Source: Prevotella sp.
Lineage (GTDB): Bacteria; Bacteroidota; Bacteroidia; Bacteroidales; Bacteroidaceae
DNA: 32,134 nt
Reading direction: 5' to 3'
NCBI GenBank assembly: GCA_017651265.1
Contig: JAGCDO010000034.1
Coordinates: 1-32,134 of the forward strand
Positions 24,125 to 31,270 of this stretch are shown in pieces; position 1 is the first letter of the stretch; each line of letters starts with the position of its first letter. Below the pieces are notes generated by a model, which was not told the origin of the DNA, did no database searches, and worked only from the letters and a program-made list of their open reading frames with translations. Both the position numbers and the translations under genes were made by a program.

Positions 24125-26155
24125 TTATGTCATGATACTGGTACCTAACTTCTTCGCCATCAGGTTCCGCAGTTCCATCATATTCTTCAGTTCCTCCATC
24201 AGCTGAGGCAGGCGTTCCGGATTACTTGCCGATAGCGCTATCTGCTGACGAAGTGTCTGGATGTGCGTATTCACGTAGTCGAAACGGAAATCCAGCACCA
24301 GGTGCTCCACCTCCTGTCGGAACGAGTCTTCTTCCTCCTTCATCTGCAGACTCTTGGTGAGCTGCACCTCGTCAATAAGCATTTCCGCAGCGAGCGCACT
24401 CACCTTGATGTCGTGATGACGGGAGAAGAACTCCGAGGCCACAAAGCCCTCATCGCCCGAATGTGCCACTGCCTCTTCCAGCACCTGGTTATACAGCGGG
24501 TTACGGAACCTTAGTCCGTCGGCATTCAAGTCAATCTGTATATACTGCGCCACGTTCAGGTCGATGGTTCCACCATCTTCGGTCTCCACATCGCGATACA
24601 CAATCTTCTCCCCATGACGGATAACCATACGGATAAGGAGGTCCTCTACAGAAGAATATTCTCGAGAGTTGAGAGTTGACAGTTGAGAGTTGACAGTTGG
24701 GGATTGAGGATTCGTGGGCGTTGGTGACGGCGTGGAAACGGCCTTCGCCTTCTGCTCCTTGTCATTCCTGATCATCTTGTTCATCGTAGATATCAGCGTG
24801 GCCTCGTGAATGCCTAACCGATGGGCACAGTCGGTGATGTACGTAGCCCTTGTAATCTGATCGGTTATCACACTGATGCTCTTGATGATCGAGTTAATGG
24901 CCTCTGAACGCTTGATGGGATCGGTGACACCCTTCAGCAGCACATCACTCTTGAACTGGATGAAATCGGTTTGGTGCTCCTCGATATATCGTCTGAAGTC
25001 ATCAGCCGTATGCTTTCTGGCAAAGCTGTCGGGATCATCCCCATCAGGAAACAGCAGCACCTTCACATTCATACCCTCAGCCAACAGCATATCCGTACCG
25101 CGCAGGGCTGCATGAATACCCGCCTCATCACCGTCGTACAACAAGACGATGTTCTGTGTGAAGCGGTGGAGCATACGGATCTGATGGTTGCTCAGGGCGG
25201 TACCCGAGTTGGCCACCACATTCTCGATACCGCATTGGTGCATGGAAATCACATCGGTGTAGCCCTCCACCATATACACGCAGTTCTCCTTGGCTATCGC
25301 CTTCTTGGCCTGATAGATACCGTAGAGGTTCTGTTCCTTGTGGTAGATCTCACTGTCGGGCGAGTTCACGTATTTCTGCTGCACGCCCTTCGTAGCCTGG
25401 TCGAGTTTTCTTCCGCCGAACGCCACCACCTTTCCACTGATGCTCAGCCACGGGAATATCACCCTTCCCGCAAAGCGGTCCACCAGGGTCGAAAACGAAC
25501 TATCCTTAGCGCCTGTATTCTCAGCGCTATTCTCCTTCCTCCCTCCTCCTTCGTCCTTCCTCGAAACATCCTCCTCACTCCTCGTTTTCTCATAGCACAA
25601 GCCCGTGCTCACCAGGAACTCCTTCTGATACCCCTTTCGCTGCGCTTCCTTCGGTAGGGCGAAACGGTCGTTGAGGTCATACCCCAAACGGAACTTACGG
25701 ATGATATCGTCACGGATACCGCGACTGCGGAAATACTGCATACCGATGGCCACCCCATCCACATGGTTATGAAGAAGGTCCTCGAAATAGTCGGCGGCCC
25801 ACTCGTTCACGATGAACATCGACTCGCGTTTGCTCTCGGCCTCCTTCTCCTCATTACTCAGCTCACGCTCCTGAATCTCGATATTGTACTTCTTGGCCAG
25901 CCACCGCAGCGCCTCCGGGTAGGTCATCTGCTCATGGGCCATCAAAAAGCCCACGGGCGTACCTCCCTGACCGCAAGAGAAACACTTACAGATATTTCGG
26001 GCGGGAGAAACATAGAACGACGGGGTGCGCTCATTGTGGAAAGGACATAAGCCTTTGTAGTTCGCCCCGCTCTTCCTCAGCGTCACGAACTCCGACACCA
26101 CATCCACAATATTCGCAGCATCAATAATCCTGTCAACCGTTGCCCTGTCGATCAT
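24125..26155 (-). CDS. dnaG: DNA primase DnaG with two repeat-encoded linker insertions
   Basis: 676-residue replicative primase. The CHC2-type zinc finger has Cys37, His40, Cys58 and Cys61 (CPFHNERTPSFYV, CKCFSCGQGG). The catalytic core contains VYMVEGYTDVISMHQCGIEN (about 295) and the acidic LLYDGDEAGIHAALRGTDML (about 340) of the TOPRIM domain. The C-terminal helicase-interaction domain follows. Two segments are encoded by heptamer arrays: about residues 197-209 (SRKDEGGGRKE) within the N-terminal half of the core, and about 482-498 (PTVNSQLSTLNS) in the linker to the C-terminal domain. As an essential gene it must tolerate both. The start ATG 26155 gives MIDRATVDRIIDAANIVDVV, the family N-terminus. 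Confidence 0.95.
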   Translation of the reverse strand: MIDRATVDRIIDAANIVDVVSEFVTLRKSGANYKGLCPFHNERTPSFYVSPARNICKCFSCGQGGTPVGFLMAHEQMTYPEALRWLAKKYNIEIQERELSNEEKEAESKRESMFIVNEWAADYFEDLLHNHVDGVAIGMQYFRSRGIRDDIIRKFRLGYDLNDRFALPKEAQRKGYQKEFLVSTGLCYEKTRSEEDVSRKDEGGGRKENSAENTGAKDSSFSTLVDRFAGRVIFPWLSISGKVVAFGGRKLDQATKGVQQKYVNSPDSEIYHKEQNLYGIYQAKKAIAKENCVYMVEGYTDVISMHQCGIENVVANSGTALSNHQIRMLHRFTQNIVLLYDGDEAGIHAALRGTDMLLAEGMNVKVLLFPDGDDPDSFARKHTADDFRRYIEEHQTDFIQFKSDVLLKGVTDPIKRSEAINSIIKSISVITDQITRATYITDCAHRLGIHEATLISTMNKMIRNDKEQKAKAVSTPSPTPTNPQSPTVNSQLSTLNSREYSSVEDLLIRMVIRHGEKIVYRDVETEDGGTIDLNVAQYIQIDLNADGLRFRNPLYNQVLEEAVAHSGDEGFVASEFFSRHHDIKVSALAAEMLIDEVQLTKSLQMKEEEDSFRQEVEHLVLDFRFDYVNTHIQTLRQQIALSASNPERLPQLMEELKNMMELRNLMAKKLGTSIMT
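24664..24712. repeat. Seven-unit GTTGACA/GTTGAGA heptamer array inside dnaG (linker)
   Basis: Units GAGAGTT, GAGAGTT, GACAGTT, GAGAGTT, GACAGTT, GGGGATT, GAGGATT. On the dnaG (minus) strand they read without stops and encode the NSQLSTLNS-type linker. On the plus strand they would give repeated TGA stops. Confidence 0.92.
25531..25565. repeat. Five-unit CCTCCTT/CGTCCTT heptamer array inside dnaG
   Basis: Units TCTCCTT, CCTCCCT, CCTCCTT, CGTCCTT, CCTCGAA. With one additional unit this repeats the intergenic array at 14201-14228, including the shared TCGAA end. Confidence 0.9.
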
Positions 26156-26163
26156 TTCGTATG

Positions 26164-26171
26164 CAAAGATA
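26164..26171 (-). promoter_or_regulatory. dnaG -7 box TATCTTTG, almost adjacent to the start codon
   Basis: Minus-strand TATCTTTG at 26164-26171, only 8 nt before the dnaG ATG, so the transcript would have a leader of a few bases at most. No TTTG is present at the usual -33 distance. Confidence 0.5.
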
Positions 26172-26192
26172 CGATATTTTTTCTTATCAGTA

Positions 26193-26223
26193 TTTGTATT
26201 GTTGAAAAAAAACATTATTTTTG
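26193..26223 (+). promoter_or_regulatory. Promoter of the SusE/F-like gene
   Basis: -33 TTTG (26193-26196), 19 nt, -7 TATTTTTG (26216-26223). The leader is about 50 nt to the ATG at 26281. It overlaps the divergent dnaG promoter region. Confidence 0.7.
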
Positions 26224-26280
26224 CATACAAAATACTAACATTAGTAATACGCTTTTTTATGCGACTCTAATTATTTTATT

Positions 26281-28776
26281 ATGATGAAAAGGATACTTAC
26301 ACTGATGGTGTTGGGGGTTATAGTGGCCATCAGCACTGTGGCTAAGGCCAGTGAGCTGGCACCTTATGTCACAAGCATAGATTTATATGGTTCACCTAAC
26401 GACTGGAATGAGCCTATTGGGCATTTCGAGAAAGACGGCGACGGCGTGTGGCATCTCAATGACGTCGAGATTAACGACGTCACCACCTTCAAGCTGAAAC
26501 TTCACATCAATAATCCGCAAGGACAAGAGAGTGATGTGTGGTTCGGCATCAAAAACGGTGACGACCAGATGCTGAAGAGCGCATCACCTGGTACCATTGT
26601 AGAATGCAGTAGCGCAAGTAATGCTCCCAATTTCCGTATCGGCCATCCAGGTAAGTTCTCCTTCACCTTGAATGACAATGACATCAACAGTGCCCGGTTC
26701 CATTTTGAGGGAAAATTCGAAAAGAACCGCTTTATCACGGGAGAGTTCAATAACTGGGGTGAGACTAGGTTCACTGCTTGGGTTGGCGAATACACGCTCG
26801 ACATCGATCCTGATGACTCGCCCCCTATGAGCGGCCAGTTCCTCATTATTGATCAGGATTACAATTACCTGGGTGGAATAACTGACGGAGAGTACTACAC
26901 CATCACTGAGGATAATCCGAATGTCAATCTTGCTACAGATGCTCAAGGCAAGAAAAATCTCTACCTCGCAAACGATGGCTACTACTTATTCATCATTGAT
27001 GAAAATGACAAGCTCACAATAAAGAATTGGCCTGAGGAAGTGGTCACCGTCAGCATCGTCGGCTCAACCGTCCCTGGCTGGGATATGTCTAACGCGAGAA
27101 TCATCCCACTCACGCTCGACCAGTCAACAGGCAATTACATCAGCGAGCCAACGGGCATCCTTGCAGGTTTCGACTGCCAACTGCTCAAGCACAGCAGCTT
27201 TAACAGCGTTGGAGACACTTGGTATGGTGGTTCATCGGACAAATTCACCATAGAGATTCCTGAAGGCGCATCAGATATTCCTCTGGAATCATTATTAGGC
27301 GCTGATTTCTGCTTTACCGACAATGGAATATTCACCTTCACACTGTCACCCGACTTCAGCACACTGAATATCAGCGGCTCCTACAATGTCGAGAATCAGT
27401 ATTTTCTGATCGGCGATTTCAACAACTGGAAACAGGATGAAAAAGTAGCTTTTGTTGCCCAAGACGGTGTATTGACTCTCACCCAGGAAATGGTGGGCGA
27501 GTTCCTTATTCTGGATATTTATGGCAACCTGTTGGGCGGAGCAACTAACGACAACCGCTACGTGCTTCACGAGGGTTGGCCCAGCGTGCAACTGACCACC
27601 GACAACAAAAAGAACCTCTACGTGGCTAATGTAGGCAAATACACGCTCACCATACAAGGTGGAAAACTCACCGTTACCAGTTTCCCCACCGATGACTACT
27701 ACATATGTGGTGACTTTAACAATTGGGTATCCGAGCCGATGACCAAGAACGCAGATGGCACCTACAGCATTGTGATGACCATTGGTGAAGACAACCAATT
27801 TAAGTTCCTTGACCATCGAGGAAATTGGTATGGTGGCAATACCCAGGGGAATGGCGATACCTACCTGATTCACAGTGAATGGTGCACTGATGTGCCACTG
27901 ACCAAAGGCGACTCTGGCTCCAACTTCATCATCAACGCCACAGGAAGCTACAAGTTTATCCTTGCCGGTAATGATGATGCCTTGAAGCTCACTGTCGTGG
28001 GATTTGGAAACATAACCCTTGCCGAAGCTTTAGAGGGCATTTCTGGCAACATTTCAGATTACCTCTATGTGGCAGCCGTATACGTATACGAGAACAAGGT
28101 GTATGTAACAAACGGCACCGACTGGCTGCGCCTCGAAAACGTGTACAATGCCGGTGAGCTATCCGAGGGCTACTGTGTCGAGCTCCCCAACCCTATTCCC
28201 GATGGCCTCAGTGGCAAAGACACACAACCCACCTTCACTATCGATAATTGGCTCTCAATTAGCTCAGATGACCCGCAAGTGCCTGTCATTGTCAATTATT
28301 CGCTTGCTGAGCCTTTCCACCCAATGCCCAAGCCCTGTCAAGTGGTGAACCTCGAGGGCTGGTTCTTCAATCAAGACGACACGAGCGTGCTTTGTGCATA
28401 CAACGACCAGAGTGGCAATTACAATCCGTCTATCGAACTTTATAATACTGATGACATGGTAGACATGGAAGAGGGCAGGATGTACAACATCAAGGCTGCT
28501 ATCACTCTTAGAGAGCCTTGGCAGAATATTGCCCCTCGCATCATGCCATCAGATTCCAACGCTATCGAAAATCTGGTAGCTGAAGTTATCGAATTCAAAG
28601 CCAAGGAATTGCCTATTGCCACTGGCATCATCAATACCACCGATGCTGCCACAGTTGTCAGCGTGAAATACGTAAACACTGCAGGACAGGTAAGTCTCAA
28701 ACCGTTTAAGGGTGTCAACATCGTCGTAACCACACATTCCGATGGCAACATTACTACGGTGAAAGAGGTTCACTAA
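26281..28776 (+). CDS. SusE/SusF-like multidomain surface protein
   Basis: 831-residue exported protein. The signal peptide is MMKRILTLMVLGVIVAISTV AKA, without a lipobox cysteine. The body contains related beta-sandwich modules marked by an F-N-N-W motif: GEFNNWGETRF near residue 150, GDFNNWKQDEK near 375 and GDFNNWVSEP near 473. A divergent module begins about 258. Each module has a FLILDIYGNLLGG- or FKFLDHRGNWYGG-like strand and a ...LYVANVGKYTLTI-like end, as in SusE/SusF carbohydrate-binding domains. The C-terminus (VSVKYVNTAGQVSLKPFKGV onwards) resembles a terminal domain shared by many Prevotella surface proteins. No SusC/SusD or glycosidase is next to it. Binding to glucan-type glycans is inference. 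Confidence 0.75.
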   Translation: MMKRILTLMVLGVIVAISTVAKASELAPYVTSIDLYGSPNDWNEPIGHFEKDGDGVWHLNDVEINDVTTFKLKLHINNPQGQESDVWFGIKNGDDQMLKSASPGTIVECSSASNAPNFRIGHPGKFSFTLNDNDINSARFHFEGKFEKNRFITGEFNNWGETRFTAWVGEYTLDIDPDDSPPMSGQFLIIDQDYNYLGGITDGEYYTITEDNPNVNLATDAQGKKNLYLANDGYYLFIIDENDKLTIKNWPEEVVTVSIVGSTVPGWDMSNARIIPLTLDQSTGNYISEPTGILAGFDCQLLKHSSFNSVGDTWYGGSSDKFTIEIPEGASDIPLESLLGADFCFTDNGIFTFTLSPDFSTLNISGSYNVENQYFLIGDFNNWKQDEKVAFVAQDGVLTLTQEMVGEFLILDIYGNLLGGATNDNRYVLHEGWPSVQLTTDNKKNLYVANVGKYTLTIQGGKLTVTSFPTDDYYICGDFNNWVSEPMTKNADGTYSIVMTIGEDNQFKFLDHRGNWYGGNTQGNGDTYLIHSEWCTDVPLTKGDSGSNFIINATGSYKFILAGNDDALKLTVVGFGNITLAEALEGISGNISDYLYVAAVYVYENKVYVTNGTDWLRLENVYNAGELSEGYCVELPNPIPDGLSGKDTQPTFTIDNWLSISSDDPQVPVIVNYSLAEPFHPMPKPCQVVNLEGWFFNQDDTSVLCAYNDQSGNYNPSIELYNTDDMVDMEEGRMYNIKAAITLREPWQNIAPRIMPSDSNAIENLVAEVIEFKAKELPIATGIINTTDAATVVSVKYVNTAGQVSLKPFKGVNIVVTTHSDGNITTVKEVH

Positions 28777-28809
28777 ACCGCCCCCTCGGTATAATTTGTG
28801 CTATTTCGA

Positions 28810-28899
28810 ATGGCACAATTACAGAGTTTATAAAGAGAGTTGGCAATCTTGACCGCCATCGCCACCAGCCTGGGAGTCACCAGCTGCATTACGGGCTAA
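28810..28899 (+). pseudogene. Remnant of a smalltalk-type small protein
   Basis: The frame ending at TAA 28897-28899 reads ILTAIATSLGVTSCITG, which I recognise as the C-terminal signature of the short (about 30-residue) smalltalk proteins of gut Bacteroidales. The in-frame ATG at 28810 is separated from it by a TAA at 28831-28833. In the neighbouring frame the preceding bases read TEFIKRVG, suggesting a frameshifted N-terminus. Only a very short product from TTG 28840 would be intact. It is probably a decayed copy. The identification is from memory of the family motif. Confidence 0.45.
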
Positions 28900-28903
28900 A
28901 GCC

Positions 28904-28938
28904 CAGTTGACAGTTGACAGTTGACAGTTGACAGTTCT
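28904..28938. repeat. Heptamer array, five units of CAGTTGA (GTTGACA) type
   Basis: CAGTTGA four times, then CAGTTCT. It is intergenic, beginning on the last base of a small GGGCT/AGCCC hairpin (28893-28904). It is followed by two small hairpins, CTTCGC/GCGAAG (28937-28951) and CGGC/GCCG. It has the same units as the array in the dnaG linker. Confidence 0.9.
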
Positions 28939-28999
28939 TCGCGTAGCGAAGCGGCAGAGCCGAGCGGATAATTAACCTCCCAAAAGAGAGGGGTTCAAG

Positions 29000-29034
29000 A
29001 ATGAGGATGGGCAATCGCTCATCCTCATTTTATT
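29000..29034 (+). terminator. Rho-independent terminator before etfB
   Basis: AATGAGGATGGGC (29000-29012) pairs with GCTCATCCTCATT (29017-29029): a 13-bp stem with one G-U pair and a 4-nt AATC loop, followed by TTTATTT. It should end transcription coming from the SusE/F-like gene and the 28777-29000 gap. Confidence 0.8.
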
Positions 29035-29075
29035 TGCAGTCCTTTATGAGAATCGGTTTCGCATGCGAACAGAGT

Positions 29076-29120
29076 TGCACAAAAAACGCAATTTGTGCAC
29101 AAACGACGTGTTTTTGTGCA
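29076..29120. promoter_or_regulatory. Nested TGCACAAA inverted repeats upstream of the etfB promoter
   Basis: An outer inverted repeat, TGCACAAAAAAC near 29076 against GTTTTTGTGCA ending at 29120, surrounds a perfect central palindrome TTTGTGCACAAA (29092-29103). The core TGCACAAA therefore occurs four times (two per strand) just upstream of the -33 box (29127). The layout suits a cooperatively binding repressor or activator. Confidence 0.6.
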
Positions 29121-29126
29121 TTTTAT

Positions 29127-29168
29127 TTTGCTGTGTGCGCAAAAAGCAGTACCTTTGCAGTGCTTTTT
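29127..29168 (+). promoter_or_regulatory. etfB promoter with inverted repeat around the -7 box
   Basis: -33 TTTG (29127-29130), 19 nt, -7 TACCTTTG (29150-29157). AAAAAGCA (29141-29148) and TGCTTTTT (29161-29168) are perfect 8-bp arms flanking the -7 box, so a bound dimer would cover the transcription start. The leader is about 50 nt. Confidence 0.75.
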
Positions 29169-29208
29169 GAAAAAGCGTCCGTAAGGAATACATTATTTAC
29201 TAATAAAT

Positions 29209-30081
29209 ATGGCTTTAAAAATTGTAGTACTTGCTAAGCAAGTACCAGACACAAGAAACGTGGGTAAGGATGCCATGACCGCTGAAGGTACAGTGAACCG
29301 TGCCGCCCTACCCGCCATCTTCAATCCCGAAGATTTGAATGCCCTAGAGCAGGCTCTCCGTTTGAAGGAGCAGAATCCTGGCTCTACAGTAGGAATCCTC
29401 ACGATGGGTCCTCCACGTGCAGGTGAAATCATCCGTCAAGGACTGTATCGTGGTGCCGATACGGGTTGGTTGTTAACCGACCGTCTGTTTGCTGGTGCCG
29501 ACACCCTCGCCACTTCGTATGCGCTGGCTACAGCCATCAAGAAGATTGGTGATGTGGACATCGTGATTGGTGGTCGTCAGGCTATCGATGGTGATACCGC
29601 ACAGGTGGGTCCGCAGGTAGCTCAGAAACTGGGTCTGAACCAGGTGACATACGCCGAGGATGTGCTCAGCGTGAAAGATGGTAAGGCTACCATCAAGCGC
29701 GTGATTGACGGTGGTGTGGAGACTGTAGAGGCTCCGCTGCCCGTGGTGATCACCGTGAACGGAAGTGCTGCCCCCTGTCGCCCGCAGAACGCCAAGCTGG
29801 TGATGAAGTACAAGCGCGCTACCTGTCCGATGGAGCGTCCTGCTGAGGGTACAGCATACGACTATCTCTATGAGGAGCGTCCTGAGCTGACACTGAACCA
29901 GTGGAGCGTGGCTGATGTGGATGGTGATGTGAACCAGTGTGGTTTGAGTGGCTCACCCACCAAGGTGAAGGCCATCAAGAGCATCGCGTTCCAGGCTAAG
30001 GAGTCGAAGACTTTGACGGCTTCTGATGCTGATATCGAGGGAATGATCAAAGAATTGTTGGAAGAAAAAATCATTGGCTAA
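29209..30081 (+). CDS. etfB: Electron transfer flavoprotein subunit beta (EtfB)
   Basis: 290-residue EtfB. It starts MALKIVVLAKQVPDTRNVGK and contains FNPEDLNALEQALRLKEQNP, GILTMGPPRAGEIIRQGLYR and DIVIGGRQAIDGDTAQVGPQ. With EtfA it forms an FAD/AMP heterodimer that carries electrons from acyl-CoA dehydrogenases. The C-terminal half (TCPMERPAEGTAYDYLYEER) is typical of the group. Its position just before etfA and an acyl-CoA dehydrogenase supports a fatty-acyl or amino-acid-derived electron pathway. Whether it bifurcates is not clear from the sequence alone. It has its own strong promoter. Confidence 0.95.
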   Translation: MALKIVVLAKQVPDTRNVGKDAMTAEGTVNRAALPAIFNPEDLNALEQALRLKEQNPGSTVGILTMGPPRAGEIIRQGLYRGADTGWLLTDRLFAGADTLATSYALATAIKKIGDVDIVIGGRQAIDGDTAQVGPQVAQKLGLNQVTYAEDVLSVKDGKATIKRVIDGGVETVEAPLPVVITVNGSAAPCRPQNAKLVMKYKRATCPMERPAEGTAYDYLYEERPELTLNQWSVADVDGDVNQCGLSGSPTKVKAIKSIAFQAKESKTLTASDADIEGMIKELLEEKIIG

Positions 30082-30090
30082 CATGAACAA

Positions 30091-30174
30091 TAAATTTGTG
30101 ATAAATTCAAGGATAATTAATGATAATTCGTGTTTTATTTTTTAACATGAATTGCCATCAATTGAACACGAATT
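30091..30174. repeat. AT-rich 10-bp-period repeats (CACGAATTAT type) between etfB and etfA
   Basis: A degenerate run with about a 10-bp period (TAAATTTGTG, ATAAATTCAA, GGATAATTAA, TGATAATTCG) ends in AATTCGTGTT (30125-30134). That sequence is perfectly inverted as AACACGAATT (30165-30174). A smaller AATTG-CCAT-CAATT hairpin is nested inside. Related direct units recur after etfA (31231-31260). Confidence 0.65.
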
Positions 30175-30202
30175 TTTCATGAATGAATTTAAGTTGAAGA
30201 TT

Positions 30203-31225
30203 ATGAATAATGTTTTTGTATATTGCGAAATTGAAGGTACTCTGGTACAGGAAGTATCTCAGGAGTTGCTGACCAAGGGTCGCAAGCTCGCCAATGAATT
30301 GAAAGTGGAGCTCCACGCCGTTGTTGCCAGTACAGGTATCAAAGGCAAGGTGGAGGATCAGATTCTGCCTTATGGCGTCGATAAGCTGTTTGTGTTCGAT
30401 GCTCCCGATCTGTTCCCCTATACATCAGCACCCCATACCGACATCTTGGTGAACCTCTTCAAGGAGGAGCAGCCGCAGATCTGCTTGATGGGTGCTACCG
30501 TGATTGGTCGTGACCTCGGTCCTCGTGTTAGTTCATCACTGACCTCTGGTCTGACTGCCGACTGCACCGAACTGGAGATTGGTCCTTTCGAGGATAAGAA
30601 GAATAACAAGGTTTATGAGAACCTGCTCTATCAGATTCGTCCTGCCTTTGGTGGTAACATCGTGGCTACGATCGTGAACCCCGACCACCGTCCACAGATG
30701 GCTACCGTACGAAGTGGTGTGATGCAGAAAGCTCTCTACGAGGGAAAGGCCAAGAACGAGGTTGTTTATCCCGAGGTTTCGAAGTATGTGAGTCCTGAGG
30801 CTTTCGTGGTGAAGGTGCTCGACCACCATGTGGAGGCTGCGAAGCATAACCTGAAGGGTGCGCCCATCGTGGTTGCCGGTGGTTATGGTATGGGCTCGAA
30901 GGAGAATTTCGACCTGCTGTTCGACCTGGCTAAGGTGCTGCATGGCGAGGTGGGTGGTTCTCGTGCTGCTGTGGATGCAGGCTGGCTGGATCATGACCGT
31001 CAGATTGGTCAGACGGGTGTTACCGTTCATCCGAAGGTGTATATCGCCTGTGGTATCTCTGGACAGATCCAGCACATCGCTGGTATGCAGGACTCTGGTA
31101 TCATCATCTCTGTGAACAACGACCCCGATGCTCCTATCAACAAGATTGCCGACTATGTGATTGTGGGTACTGTAGAAGAGGTGGTTCCCAAGCTCATCAA
31201 GTACTATAAACAGAATAGCAAGTAG
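30203..31225 (+). CDS. etfA: Electron transfer flavoprotein subunit alpha (EtfA)
   Basis: 340-residue EtfA, the FAD-binding partner of EtfB. The N-terminal domain begins MNNVFVYCEIEGTLVQEVSQ. The C-terminal FAD domain contains PIVVAGGYGMGSKENFDLLF, GGSRAAVDAGWLDHDRQIGQ, and TGVTVHPKVYIACGISGQIQ. HIAGMQDSGIIISVNNDPDA then leads to the ADYVIVGT end. All conserved FAD contacts appear present. ATG 30203 is chosen because the family starts at NNVFVYCE; the upstream in-frame stretch from 30152 is encoded by the repeat. The 121-nt gap from etfB is unusually long for this pair and is filled by AT-rich repeats. Confidence 0.96.
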   Translation: MNNVFVYCEIEGTLVQEVSQELLTKGRKLANELKVELHAVVASTGIKGKVEDQILPYGVDKLFVFDAPDLFPYTSAPHTDILVNLFKEEQPQICLMGATVIGRDLGPRVSSSLTSGLTADCTELEIGPFEDKKNNKVYENLLYQIRPAFGGNIVATIVNPDHRPQMATVRSGVMQKALYEGKAKNEVVYPEVSKYVSPEAFVVKVLDHHVEAAKHNLKGAPIVVAGGYGMGSKENFDLLFDLAKVLHGEVGGSRAAVDAGWLDHDRQIGQTGVTVHPKVYIACGISGQIQHIAGMQDSGIIISVNNDPDAPINKIADYVIVGTVEEVVPKLIKYYKQNSK

Positions 31226-31230
31226 TCTTT

Positions 31231-31260
31231 AAACACGAATTACCACGAATTATCCATTAA
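31231..31260. repeat. Short 10-bp-period repeat AACACGAATTA/CCACGAATTA after etfA
   Basis: AAACACGAAT, TACCACGAAT, TATCCATTAA: three 10-bp steps between etfA and the GxxExxY gene, matching units in the etfB-etfA gap. Confidence 0.6.
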
Positions 31261-31270
31261 TTTATAACGT

